From NCBI GenBank assembly GCA_046330395.1, contig JAXLSS010000002.1, forward strand, positions 62,001 to 126,000: a stretch of 64,000 nucleotides of DNA, given 5' to 3'. The position numbers and the translations under genes are program-made. The stretch's first letter is position 1; each line of letters starts with the position of its first letter. Of this stretch, positions 33,582 to 42,053 are shown piece after piece. The stretch comes from Ga0077560 sp046330395 (lineage in GTDB: Bacteria > Actinomycetota > Thermoleophilia > Miltoncostaeales > Miltoncostaeaceae). The notes under the pieces were generated by a model, which searched no databases, was not told where the DNA came from, and saw nothing but the letters and a program-made list of their open reading frames with translations.

Positions 33582-36278
33582 TCAATGCTCGGGGACGACC
33601 CCCAGGGGCGGGTTGTGCACCACCGTGCGGTTCCGGCCCTCGGCCTTGGCGCGGTACAGGGCCGCGTCGGCGGCGCGGAACAGCTCGGCGGCGCCCGAGG
33701 TGCCCTCGATGCCGCACACGCCGAACGAGGCCGTCACGCGGCCCGTGGCGGCGAACTGGGTGTCGGCGATGGCCCGCCGGGCCCGTTCCGCGGCCTGCAG
33801 CGCGTCGGCCGCCGTGCACTCCGGCAGGATCCAGGCGAACTCCTCCCCGCCCATCCGCGCCAGCGTCTCCTCACCGCGCACCTCCGAGCGCAGCCGCGCC
33901 GCCACCTCCTGCAGCACGCGGTCGCCCACATCGTGGCCGTGGGTGTCGTTGATCTGCTTGAACCGGTCCAGGTCCAGCACCACCAGGCTGAGGGGGCGCC
34001 CGTGGCGCAGCGCGCGCTGCACCTCGGCGTCCAGGCGGTCCTGGAAGGCGCGGCGGTTGGGAAGGCCGGTGAGGGGGTCGGTGATGGCCAGGCGCGTGAG
34101 CTGCTCGCGCGTGGCGGCGGACGCCACCGCCAGCGACACCAGGCTGGCGAAGTGGCCCAGGCGGCCCTCGGTCTGCGGCATCAACCCGGCGGCGGTGGTG
34201 TTCCCCACGATCAGCGCGCCCCACACCCGGCCGTCCACCACGATGGGGCTCCCCACCAGCTCCAGCAGGGCCACGCCGCCCAGATCCATGGCGATCACCA
34301 CGGGCGCGTCGGGCTCCGGCACCCTTCGCACCGGGGTGGCGGTGGCCCGCAGCGTGGCCAGCACGCCGTGGGCGGGGGTGTCCAGGCGCGTGCCGGCCGC
34401 CACGGCGTGCGCCGGTTGGGATGCGGCGGCGGCGCGCACCACGGCGGCGTCCCCGAACGGCTGGTCGAACTCCACCACGGCGGCCAGGTCCACGCGCATG
34501 GCGCGCGCCACCTGCTGTGCGGCCACGGTTGCGGCCGTGTCCGGCGTGGCCTGCGCGGCCACGATGGTGGCCACCTCGCGCAGGGCCGACTCCTCCAGAC
34601 CGTGGCGCTGGGCGCGCTCCTCGGCCGCCACCTGCGCGGTGACGTCCCGGCAGATGGCCGTGTACAGGCGGTGCCGGCCGGTGTCGGTGTGACTGACGGC
34701 CACGAACACCGGGATGGCGGTGCCGTCCTTGCGCCGGGCCATCACCCTGCGGCCCTGGCCCACGATCTCGGACGGCTGGCCCACGTGGTACCCACGCACC
34801 TGGCGGTCGTGCGCCTGCTGCTGGGCCGGGTCGATGAGCATGCCCACGTTGCCGGCCAGGAGCTCGTCACGCGTGAACCCGAAGATGCGCTCGGCCGCCG
34901 GGTTGGCGCTGCGGATGTTGCCCTCGCGGTCGGTGGTGATGATGGCGTCGCCGGCGTTGGTGACCACCGCGCGGTGCAGCATCTCCGACTCGGCCAGGCG
35001 GATCTCGGCGAGCCGGTGCTGCGTGACGTCGGTGAGCGTGCCGATCCAGCCCTCGTGCGTGCCGCCCTCGCCGGTCATGGGGGAGGTCTGGCCGATCACG
35101 TGGCGCTCACCCTCCGGCGTGACGAACCGGAAGGATGTCTCCACGGCGTCGCGGGCACCGCCGTGGCGGTCCCACCCGGTGAGCTCCGACAGGTCGTCGG
35201 GGTGCACCGCGGCCTTCCACCCGTCGCCCCGCGCACGCTCCCAGTCCAGTCCGGTGATGCGCAGCCACGCGTCGTTGGCGAACACCAGCTCGCCACCGGG
35301 CCCCAGCTGGAAGATCCCCGCGGGCGCGTGGCGCACCAGCGCCCGGAACCGGCGCTCGCTGTCGCGCAGCTCGGCCAGGGCCCGGTCGCGGGCGGCGCTG
35401 CTCTCGCGCACCAGCGCGTCGGCCCGTGACTGCCGGCGGGACAGCCGGATGGCCAGGGGGATCCCACCGGCCACCAGGATCCCGGCGGCCATGATGAGGA
35501 CTCCCGCCCAGAACGAGCTGGGTGCGGGCGCCACCCAGACGCGCACGGTGAGCCGGTGGTCGGCGACGCGCACCGTGCGCACGTCAGGGGTCCCGGAGGG
35601 CGTCGGCACCGCGCCGAAGGGCAGCGCCCCCTCGGTGATCCGGATGCTGGCTCCCGGGGGCAGCCATCGCATCACCAGCGCGCGCATGCGGATCAGGTCC
35701 AGCCGGGCCACCACCAGCCCCACCGCGCGAGCCCGGCGCGCGGAGACGGTGGCGGGGACGCGCCCGCCCGAGTACACGGCGGCCATCTGCATGACCCCGA
35801 GGGTGCCGATGTCGGTGCCCGCGGTCGCGAACCCGCCCACGCCGCCGCGGTCGATGGCGGTGCGCAGGGCGGCGCGTCCCGCGGGGGTGCGCAGCGCCGC
35901 ACCGACGTCCGGGGGCGCCGCCGATCCGGGAACGGTGATCAGCGGACGCACCGCGTCCACGCGCCCCGCGCGTGCGAGCCTGGTGACGCTGACCACGGAG
36001 AAGGGGGCCGTGCGCACGCGTGCCTCCATCAGCGCCCGCAGGGGCGCCCCCGCCAGGCGCGGGTCGGCCTGCACCGAATCGCGCACCGCGGTGAGCTCGC
36101 CGGCGGGGACGGCCACGGCCCGCAGCAGCGATGCGACGGCGTAGTCCGCGGTGAGGCCGCGTTCGCGGCGCCGGTCGACCGCGTTCTCGCGCACCACCAG
36201 CGCCGTCGCCGCCGCCGCGGCCAGCAACACGCCCAGGCAGGCGGCCGCGACGAGGATGAGCCGTGGGCGCGTCATCAT
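33582..36278 (-). CDS. membrane diguanylate cyclase: CHASE-like sensor, PAS-PAS-GAF-GGDEF
   Basis: An 898-residue protein. An N-terminal helix (RLILVAAACLGVLLAAAAAT) and a second near residue 270 (FWAGVLIMAAGILVAGGIPL) enclose a periplasmic domain of the CHASE type. Then two PAS domains (about residues 300-430 and 430-555; the second has GDAIITTDREGNIRSANPAA), a GAF domain (about 575-730) and the cyclase domain (about 735-890) with DPLTGLPNRRAF and an intact GGEEF in RMGGEEFAWILP follow. It makes c-di-GMP from GTP. No I-site RxxD is clearly seen. The TGA lies next to palindromic repeat 3. Confidence 0.88.
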   Translation of the reverse strand: MMTRPRLILVAAACLGVLLAAAAATALVVRENAVDRRRERGLTADYAVASLLRAVAVPAGELTAVRDSVQADPRLAGAPLRALMEARVRTAPFSVVSVTRLARAGRVDAVRPLITVPGSAAPPDVGAALRTPAGRAALRTAIDRGGVGGFATAGTDIGTLGVMQMAAVYSGGRVPATVSARRARAVGLVVARLDLIRMRALVMRWLPPGASIRITEGALPFGAVPTPSGTPDVRTVRVADHRLTVRVWVAPAPSSFWAGVLIMAAGILVAGGIPLAIRLSRRQSRADALVRESSAARDRALAELRDSERRFRALVRHAPAGIFQLGPGGELVFANDAWLRITGLDWERARGDGWKAAVHPDDLSELTGWDRHGGARDAVETSFRFVTPEGERHVIGQTSPMTGEGGTHEGWIGTLTDVTQHRLAEIRLAESEMLHRAVVTNAGDAIITTDREGNIRSANPAAERIFGFTRDELLAGNVGMLIDPAQQQAHDRQVRGYHVGQPSEIVGQGRRVMARRKDGTAIPVFVAVSHTDTGRHRLYTAICRDVTAQVAAEERAQRHGLEESALREVATIVAAQATPDTAATVAAQQVARAMRVDLAAVVEFDQPFGDAAVVRAAAASQPAHAVAAGTRLDTPAHGVLATLRATATPVRRVPEPDAPVVIAMDLGGVALLELVGSPIVVDGRVWGALIVGNTTAAGLMPQTEGRLGHFASLVSLAVASAATREQLTRLAITDPLTGLPNRRAFQDRLDAEVQRALRHGRPLSLVVLDLDRFKQINDTHGHDVGDRVLQEVAARLRSEVRGEETLARMGGEEFAWILPECTAADALQAAERARRAIADTQFAATGRVTASFGVCGIEGTSGAAELFRAADAALYRAKAEGRNRTVVHNPPLGVVPEH

Positions 36279-36306
36279 CCCGCCCCATCGCCCGGCGCGG
36301 TCGATC

Positions 36307-37506
36307 TCAGTATCCCTCGGATGGGGGAAGCTCGGGTGCAGGGTGCAACAACAGGACCGCGCCTCCGGCCAGCGCCATCACCGCCCCGTAGCGGAACGTC
36401 CAGTCGGCGCCGGCCCGCTGCCACAGGATGCCACCGGCAACGCTGGCCACCACGGTGGCCGCGGCGGTGACCCCCGCGAACAGCCCCAGGCCGAAGCCAC
36501 CCGCCTCCGGCGGGATCAGCGTGGACACCAGCGCCCGGCTGACACCGTCGGTCATGGCCAGGTACAGGCCGTACACGGCGAACGCGGCCACAAGCACCCA
36601 GCCGCGGTCGCCGGCCCCCACGGCGGCGTACACGGCGGCGAACACCACCAGGCCGCCCAGCAGCAGCGGGCGCCGGCCCACCCGGTCGCTGAGGATCCCG
36701 GCGGGCAGCGAGGCCACGGCCGCCACCAGGTTGTACAGCGCGTAGGTGGCCACGGCGGCCGCCGCGGAGCCCAGGACGTGCTCCGCCCGCAGGATGAGGA
36801 AGGCGTCGGTGCTGTTGCCCAGGGTGAAGACGGTCCACCCCCCGAGAAACCACCAGTAGGCACCCGGCAGCCGCGGGATGCGGTGCTCAGCGTGCCCGCG
36901 CCTGCCCGCACCCGGGCGCGCGTGCTCCGGCAGCCGGAAGGTCACCAGCACGGCCGCCACGGCCGGGACGGCGGCGATGAGCAGCACCTCCCGCAGGTGG
37001 TGCTGCCCGATGGCCCACAGCGCCACCAGCGCCGCCAGCGGCCCGCCCACGGCGCCGATGGTGTCCATGGCGCGGTGCAGGCCGTAGGCGCGCCCGCGGG
37101 CCGCGGGGGGCGTGGCGTCGGCGATCATGGCGTCCCGCGGGGCGGTGCGGCACCCCTTGCCGGTGCGGTCCACCAGGCGGGCCGCCAGCACCCCGCCCCA
37201 CCCCGGGGCGATGGGCAGCAGCACCCGACCCACGGCCGACAGCCCGTAGCCCAGGCTCACCAGCACGCGCCGCCGCGGAATCCGGTCGGACACCCAGCCG
37301 GACACCGGGCGCAGGGCCGCCGCGGTGCCCTCCGCCAGCCCCTCGATCACGCCGAGGATGGCCGGGGAGGCGCCGAGGGTACCGGTGAGGAACAGCGGCA
37401 CGATGGGGTAGGCGAACTCGCTGCCCAGGTCGGCGAGGAGGCTCACCACGCCCAGCGCCCACACCACCGGGGAGACGTCGAGTCGCGCGCGTTGGGCCCT
37501 CAGCAC
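36307..37506 (-). CDS. MFS transporter
   Basis: A 399-residue major facilitator protein with about 12 helices. The characteristic cytoplasmic loop between TM2 and TM3 is GWVSDRIPRRRVLVSLGYGL (G-x-x-x-D-R-x-x-R-R), mirrored in the second half by GILSDRVGRRPLLLGGLVVF. The conserved DRTGKGCRTAPRDAM near TM4-5 is typical of a bacterial MFS subgroup with unknown substrates. Export of a drug or metabolite is likely but not shown. It lies 28 bp upstream of the cyclase gene on the same strand. Confidence 0.85.
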   Translation of the reverse strand: MLRAQRARLDVSPVVWALGVVSLLADLGSEFAYPIVPLFLTGTLGASPAILGVIEGLAEGTAAALRPVSGWVSDRIPRRRVLVSLGYGLSAVGRVLLPIAPGWGGVLAARLVDRTGKGCRTAPRDAMIADATPPAARGRAYGLHRAMDTIGAVGGPLAALVALWAIGQHHLREVLLIAAVPAVAAVLVTFRLPEHARPGAGRRGHAEHRIPRLPGAYWWFLGGWTVFTLGNSTDAFLILRAEHVLGSAAAAVATYALYNLVAAVASLPAGILSDRVGRRPLLLGGLVVFAAVYAAVGAGDRGWVLVAAFAVYGLYLAMTDGVSRALVSTLIPPEAGGFGLGLFAGVTAAATVVASVAGGILWQRAGADWTFRYGAVMALAGGAVLLLHPAPELPPSEGY

Positions 37507-37579
37507 TCCCGGAGGCTAGTGGGCCCGCACGGACGCGGGGAGGGGAGGATCGACCGCGGCGGCGACGAAGGGGACACCC

Positions 37580-37744
37580 ATGACCGCTCTCCGCATCCCC
37601 TCGGGGCCGCTGCGCGGCGTGGAACTCGAGACCTCCATCACCGGCAACCCGCGGGTGCAGCGCATCCGGCTGCGGTTCCGGGCGATGAAGCGCCGGCTCG
37701 GGCTCGACCGCCCCGCGGTGTCCATCAGCCTCGTCGAGGACTGA
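37580..37744 (+). CDS. small basic hypothetical protein (54 aa)
   Basis: A 54-residue reading with AAGGGGA ahead of its ATG: a short N-terminal strand region (RIPSGPLRGVELETSI) then a basic amphipathic helix (RVQRIRLRFRAMKRRLGLD) and a short hydrophobic end. It occupies the gap between two divergently placed minus-strand genes, pointing toward the end of the TOBE regulator gene. No family is recognised. The good ribosome binding site and helix pattern support a real small gene. Confidence 0.45.
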   Translation: MTALRIPSGPLRGVELETSITGNPRVQRIRLRFRAMKRRLGLDRPAVSISLVED

Positions 37745-37756
37745 CCCGCGGGGGAA

Positions 37757-38137
37757 CTAGTTCCCCCGCACCATCACCGACGTCGATTTCACCACGGCCG
37801 TTGCGGGCGCCCCCGGGCGCAGACCCAGTTCCTCCGCGGCCTCGGTGGTGATGATGGCCACCACGCGCGTGGGCTGGGTCACGTCGATCTCCACCCGTGT
37901 GAGCAGACCCTCGGTCTGCACCGAGCGCACCACGCCGGTGAAGGCGTTGCGCGCGCTCATCCTCGCCTCGGCCTCGGTGCCGCGCAGCCGGCGGATCTCG
38001 TCCTCGTGCACCACGCGCCGGTTGGCGGCGTCCCGGTGCACCGTGATGCGGCCGGCGCGGTCCCAGCGGCGCAGGGTGTCCAGGCTGATGCCGAGGGCCC
38101 GGGCGGCCTCGCTGGCGGTGTAGGTGCGGGCGGTCAT
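37757..38137 (-). CDS. MerR-type HTH plus TOBE (molybdate-binding) regulator
   Basis: A 126-residue two-domain protein. Residues 1-55 are a helix-turn-helix of the MerR/excisionase type (TASEAARALGISLDTLRRWD). Residues 62-126 form a single TOBE/Mop domain (ARNAFTGVVRSVQTEGLLTRVEI, ending TAVVKSTSVMV), the fold that binds molybdate or tungstate. It overlaps modC by 4 bp (ATGA at 38134-38137), so it belongs to the molybdate operon and is a plausible Mo-dependent regulator in place of ModE. Confidence 0.85.
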   Translation of the reverse strand: MTARTYTASEAARALGISLDTLRRWDRAGRITVHRDAANRRVVHEDEIRRLRGTEAEARMSARNAFTGVVRSVQTEGLLTRVEIDVTQPTRVVAIITTEAAEELGLRPGAPATAVVKSTSVMVRGN

Positions 38138-39183
38138 GGCGCGGTGTCGGGGAGCGGCATCAGGCGCGTGCCGGTGGCCTTGAACTGTGCCACGGCGGGC
38201 TGGCCCTCGGCCAGGCCCATCGCGTCGGCGGATGCGGTCGTGATCTCGGCGGTGAGGGCACCCACCGTGACACGCGTGATGTTGCCCAGCCGCACCACCG
38301 CGGTGACTGTGCCCTCCAGGTGGTTGCGGCGCGAGTCGCGGGCCACGGCGCGTGACACCGTGACCTCCCGGGGCTGCACCGCCACGCCCACTCGTCCGTC
38401 CATCCGGTCGGTGGACTGCACCGCCCCGCCGTCGTCCAGGAGCACGTCCGTGAGGCCCTCGGCACCCGGTCGCGCCGTGCCCGTGAGCAGGCAGGCCCCG
38501 GTGAGCGCCGCCACGAACGGGTCCTCCGGGCGGCCCACCAGCTGCGAGGGCGTGCCCGTCTGCACCACCCGCCCGGCCACCATCACCGCCACGCGGTCGG
38601 CCAGCACCGCGGCGTCCTGGAAGTCGTGGCTGACGATGATGGTGGGGATGGCGAGCCGGGTCAGCAGCGCCCGCAGCTCGGCCCGCACCGCCCCGCGGGT
38701 GTGGGGGTCCAGCGCCGCCATGGGCTCGTCCAGCAGCAGCACCTCCGGGCGCCGCGCCAGGGCACGGGCCAGCGCCACGCGCTGGGACTCACCGCCGGAG
38801 ATGGCGCTGGGGCGCACGTGCGCCAGGTGGGCGATGCCCAGGCGCTCCAGGGCCTCCTCGGCACCGTCGCGCCCCCCGAAGCGCACGTTGCCCAGCACGC
38901 TGAGGTGGGGGAACAGGGCGTGGTTCTGGAACACCATCCCCACCGAGCGGCGTTCCGGGGGCAGGTGCACGCGCCGCGCCGTGTCGCACCACACCCGGTC
39001 ACCCAGCGTGATGCGGCCGGTGGACGGCCGTTCCAGACCCGCCACCGCGCGCAGCACCGTCGACTTGCCGGCGCCGGAGGGGCCCACCAGCGCGACGGTC
39101 TCGCGCCCCACCTCCAGCGTCAGCCGGACGGGAAACCCGCGGCGGGGGAGGTCGAGATCGATGTGGAGCTGCGATGGGTCCAT
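38134..39183 (-). CDS. modC: molybdate ABC transporter ATP-binding protein
   Basis: A 349-residue ATPase: Walker A GPSGAGKST (about residue 34), Q-loop GMVFQNHALFPHLSVL, signature ISGGESQR, Walker B EVLLLDEPMAAL and the H-loop VSHDFQDAA. The C-terminal ~110 residues are a TOBE-type regulatory domain (NHLEGTVTAVVRLGNITRVTV), as in ModC. It powers molybdate uptake with ModB and ModA encoded upstream. The start ATG at 39183 lies within the modB coding end (64-bp overlap). Confidence 0.92.
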   Translation of the reverse strand: MDPSQLHIDLDLPRRGFPVRLTLEVGRETVALVGPSGAGKSTVLRAVAGLERPSTGRITLGDRVWCDTARRVHLPPERRSVGMVFQNHALFPHLSVLGNVRFGGRDGAEEALERLGIAHLAHVRPSAISGGESQRVALARALARRPEVLLLDEPMAALDPHTRGAVRAELRALLTRLAIPTIIVSHDFQDAAVLADRVAVMVAGRVVQTGTPSQLVGRPEDPFVAALTGACLLTGTARPGAEGLTDVLLDDGGAVQSTDRMDGRVGVAVQPREVTVSRAVARDSRRNHLEGTVTAVVRLGNITRVTVGALTAEITTASADAMGLAEGQPAVAQFKATGTRLMPLPDTAP

Positions 39184-39944
39184 GCCGAGACCAGTTTGAC
39201 GGCAATCAGGACGGCGGCGGCGAACACCACCAGAAGACCCCCCATGGCCAGCGCCGCGTTGAGGTCGAAGGCCCCCAGCTGCGCGTAGACGGCCAGCGTG
39301 AGGGTCTGCGTGCTGCCCCGCACCGAACCGGCGAAGATCAGCGTGGCGCCGAACTCGCCCAGACCCCGGGCGAAGGCCATGGCCCAGCCCGACGCCAACC
39401 CGGCGGCGGCCATGGGCACGGCCACCCGCGTGAACACGCGCGCCGGCCCGGCGCCCAGCGTGCGCGCCGCCTCCAGGTGGCCGCGATCCACCGCCTGGAA
39501 GGCGGCGATGGCGCTGCGCAGGTACACCGGGCCGGCCACGAAGGCCACCGCCAGCACCACGGCCAGGCGGGTGAAGGGGATCGACCAGCCCAGGGCCCGC
39601 AGCTCATCGCCCAGGATGCCCACCCGGCCGAAGGCCACCAGCAGGCCCACGCCGGCCACCACGGGGGGCAGCACCAGCGGGAGCTCGCACACGGTGAGCA
39701 CCGCGGCGCGCCCCGGGAACCGGCGGGTGGCCAGCAGGTAGGCCGCCGGTGTGCCCACCACCAGGAACAGGGCGTTTGCGGCGAGGCTGGTCCACGCGGT
39801 CACCCGCAGGGCGTCCAGGGCCACGCCGCTGCCATACAGGTGGCCCGGGGGGACGCGGATGAAGATCGCGAGGATCGGCAGCGTCAGGAAGGTGAGGGCG
39901 GCCGCCAGCGTGATGACGGCCACGCCCCAGAACAGCGTCCTCAC
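39120..39944 (-). CDS. modB: molybdate ABC transporter permease
   Basis: A 274-residue permease with about six helices: AVITLAAALTFLTLPILAIF, then LVLPPVVAGVGLLVAFGRVG and the cytoplasmic EAA loop EAARTLGAGPARVFTRVAVP with the A-G-L-A-S-G-W-A-M-A-F-A-R-G-L-G-E-F-G-A segment that marks ModB/CysT permeases. GTG start at 39944, overlapping the modA stop by 4 bp. The reading extends 64 bp into modC, slightly long for the family. Confidence 0.9.
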   Translation of the reverse strand: MRTLFWGVAVITLAAALTFLTLPILAIFIRVPPGHLYGSGVALDALRVTAWTSLAANALFLVVGTPAAYLLATRRFPGRAAVLTVCELPLVLPPVVAGVGLLVAFGRVGILGDELRALGWSIPFTRLAVVLAVAFVAGPVYLRSAIAAFQAVDRGHLEAARTLGAGPARVFTRVAVPMAAAGLASGWAMAFARGLGEFGATLIFAGSVRGSTQTLTLAVYAQLGAFDLNAALAMGGLLVVFAAAVLIAVKLVSAWTHRSSTSISTSPAAGFPSG

Positions 39945-40747
39945 TTCGTGGGTGCGGCGGGCCGGAACCCGTAGTGCACCAGCCACCGTTGGCCGGCGGG
40001 GCTCATGAGGTAGTTCACCACCGCCTGCCCCTGGGAGGCGTGCGGGGCGTTGGTGGGCACGGCCACCGAGTACGCCACGGTGGGCTGCGCCTCAGCGGGG
40101 ATCGCGATGGAGGTCACCTGCTTCCTCCGGGCGAGGAAGTCGGTCCAGTACGCGACGCCCGCGTCGGCCTCGCCCAGCGCCACCTTGGTGACCACCCCGT
40201 TGACGTCGGGCTCGTTGCTGACGACGTTGTTGAGGGCCGCATCCAGGTTGAGCTTGTGCAGCACCGTGCGCGTGTACGAGCCGACGGGCACCGTCGGGTC
40301 ACCGATCACCAGCTTCACACCCGGACGTGCCAGGTCGTTCACCGAGGTGATGTGGGCCGGGTTGGCCTTGGGCACCAGCACCACCAGCACGTTGTAGGCG
40401 AAGATCCGGGGCTCCTGCACCAGGCCCGCCCTGAACAGCTGGTTGGGGTACTTGACGTTGGCCGACGCGAACACGTCGGCGGGGGCGCCCTGCTGGATCT
40501 GCAGGGCCAGCTGGTCGGATCCCGCGAAGCTGTAGGTGAGTTTCGGCGCCATGGCCGGGAACGCCGTCGACAGCGATGCCGCGCCGTACACGGTGGCGCC
40601 GGTGAGCTTGGTGTTGGGCACCAGCTTGACGGTGGGGGTGTGCCGCTTCTTCTTTTTCTTCGGGGCCGCCGGGGTGGCGACCGCGGTGAGTGTGAGGGCC
40701 GCGGCGAGCGTCATCGCCACCGCGCCGGCTCGAATTCGCATAGGCAT
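39941..40747 (-). CDS. modA: molybdate-binding protein
   Basis: A 268-residue exported solute-binding protein: signal peptide (AVAMTLAAALTLTAVATPAA), an odd lysine-rich linker (KKKKKR at about residues 30-35), and the family start LTGATVYGAASLSTAF. The molybdate-site serines are expected in AASLS and SFAGSDQLALQIQQGAPAD. The domain continues with GDPTVPVGSYTRTVL and GEADAGVAYWTDFLA. No lipobox cysteine is present, so anchoring to the envelope, if any, is by the basic N-terminus. An ATG two codons later (40741) is possible and would place a 13-bp palindrome exactly upstream. Confidence 0.9.
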   Translation of the reverse strand: MPMRIRAGAVAMTLAAALTLTAVATPAAPKKKKKRHTPTVKLVPNTKLTGATVYGAASLSTAFPAMAPKLTYSFAGSDQLALQIQQGAPADVFASANVKYPNQLFRAGLVQEPRIFAYNVLVVLVPKANPAHITSVNDLARPGVKLVIGDPTVPVGSYTRTVLHKLNLDAALNNVVSNEPDVNGVVTKVALGEADAGVAYWTDFLARRKQVTSIAIPAEAQPTVAYSVAVPTNAPHASQGQAVVNYLMSPAGQRWLVHYGFRPAAPTK

Positions 40748-40753
40748 TGCCTA
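40741..40753 (-). promoter_or_regulatory. 13-bp palindrome at the modA start
   Basis: TAGGC-ATT-GCCTA, a perfect 5-bp dyad, covers the start codon region of modA (ATG at 40747 or 40741). Its position suggests an operator that could block transcription or translation of the molybdate operon. The MerR-TOBE protein encoded as the last gene of the operon is a candidate ligand-sensing binder; this link is only an inference. Confidence 0.35.
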
Positions 40754-40826
40754 AGCCTACGTGCGCCGGTGTGTGGCGGGCAAGGCGCCGGAGCCCGGGC
40801 CCCGCCACCGTCCGTACACTTCGGCC

Positions 40827-41594
40827 ATGACTCCCGATGCGCATGGCCATGCCCTTGCCGTGCTGTGTGCACACGTGATGCGCCGCCGCTGCGCCACCCT
40901 GGATGCCGCCCTGGCGGGCGCGGACGGCTGGAGCGCCGAGGACCGTCAGTGGGCCGTGGACGCCGCCGACTCGCTGGGACGGCTGGCCGGCCATGTGGGT
41001 CGCGGCGACGGCACGGCCCACCGGTTGCGCGAGGTGCTCGGGCCGGGTGGCGATGCCGCCGTTGCGGCCGGCCTGCTGCGGGAGCTGCGGGACACGCTGC
41101 CCGACGAGGTCATCGACGGCCCCGTCGACTTCGAGCTGGTGGCGGCCGCGGCGCGGTCGGATGCGGCACGCGCGGCGGCGGTGCGCGGCGTGCCGGTGGC
41201 GGTGGACATCACCGGCCAGGACGGCCTGCGCCTGGACCGCCACGTGGCGGGCACCCTGGTGGACGCGCTGGGCCGGGTGGTGTGGGACGCGGTGCTGCAC
41301 GGCACGCCGGACGGCGGTGCCATCCGGGCGGTGGCGCACGCCGACCGGGACGTGGTGATCGTGGTGGTGGGCGACCGGGGGGCCGCGGCCGACGCGGGCG
41401 TGGCCGCGGGGGCGCAGCTGGATGGCGCCCGGGAAGCCGGGTTGCGTGCGGCGGGCGGCTGGCTGGCGGCGGTGGGCGGTGAGGTGTCGGTGGGTGTGGG
41501 GGCGTGGGGCGGGGCCAGCGTCACGCTGCGCGCGCCGCTCTGGCGCGGGCCCGTGGCGCCGCCGCCCCGCTGGCGCTCGCCGGGCGGGGTCTGA
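40827..41594 (+). CDS. hypothetical protein, possibly histidine-kinase-like ATPase fold
   Basis: A 255-residue soluble protein starting at ATG 40827, divergent from modA. Residues 1-130 are helical and dimerisation-domain-like (WAVDAADSLGRLAGHVGRGD), and the second half (VVWDAVLHGTPDGGAIRAVA, then VIVVVGDRG and the terminal GGWLAAVGGEVSVGVG) is laid out like the ATP-binding fold of histidine kinases and phosphotransferases: N-box-like position, D-x-G and G-G motifs. The N-box Asn is not visible (D-A-V-L-H instead), so it may be a degenerate, non-kinase version. Family assignment is tentative. Confidence 0.45.
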   Translation: MTPDAHGHALAVLCAHVMRRRCATLDAALAGADGWSAEDRQWAVDAADSLGRLAGHVGRGDGTAHRLREVLGPGGDAAVAAGLLRELRDTLPDEVIDGPVDFELVAAAARSDAARAAAVRGVPVAVDITGQDGLRLDRHVAGTLVDALGRVVWDAVLHGTPDGGAIRAVAHADRDVVIVVVGDRGAAADAGVAAGAQLDGAREAGLRAAGGWLAAVGGEVSVGVGAWGGASVTLRAPLWRGPVAPPPRWRSPGGV

Positions 41595-41624
41595 CCCAGG
41601 GGGCCGCCCCGCCCCTGCGCACGC

Positions 41625-42053
41625 CTACCCCATCATCGCCGGGTCCACTTGCGTGAGCCGGTAGTGGTTGCCGAACGGGTCGCGGAACCCGCAGTCCACC
41701 CCGTACGGGCGCTGCGTGGGGGGCTCAACGAACTCCACCCCGCGCCCCTGCAGCTCGTTGTAGGCGGCCTCGCAGTCGTCGGTGGTGAGGAACACCGATC
41801 CCGTGGCGCCGCGGCCCATGAGCTCCTTGATGAGCTTGGCGGTCTCCGCCTCGAACATCGGCGGCTCCGGCACCTCCATCAGCGCGATGGACACGTCCGG
41901 CTGCCCGGCCGGGCCCACCGTGAGCCAGCGGAAGCCGCCCAGCTCGGGCAGCGTCACGTCGGCCCGCAGCTCCATCCCCACCTTCTCGGTGAAGAACTTC
42001 AGCGCGTCGTCCTGGTTGTTCACCCACACCTGCACGGTGCTGATCCTCATCAT
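41625..42053 (-). CDS. VOC-family (glyoxalase/bleomycin-resistance-like) protein
   Basis: A 142-residue VOC protein with paired beta-alpha-beta-beta-beta modules: ISTVQVWVNNQDDALKFFTE opens the first, and VFLTTDDCEAAYNELQGRGV and CGFRDPFGNHYRLTQ the second, where D-P-x-G-N-x-x-x-L closes the family pattern. Metal-binding residues are not complete enough to predict glyoxalase activity; the subgroup resembles ArsR/AraC-linked extradiol-like proteins of unknown activity. It overlaps the AraC regulator gene by 4 bp and is probably controlled by it. Confidence 0.85.
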   Translation of the reverse strand: MMRISTVQVWVNNQDDALKFFTEKVGMELRADVTLPELGGFRWLTVGPAGQPDVSIALMEVPEPPMFEAETAKLIKELMGRGATGSVFLTTDDCEAAYNELQGRGVEFVEPPTQRPYGVDCGFRDPFGNHYRLTQVDPAMMG

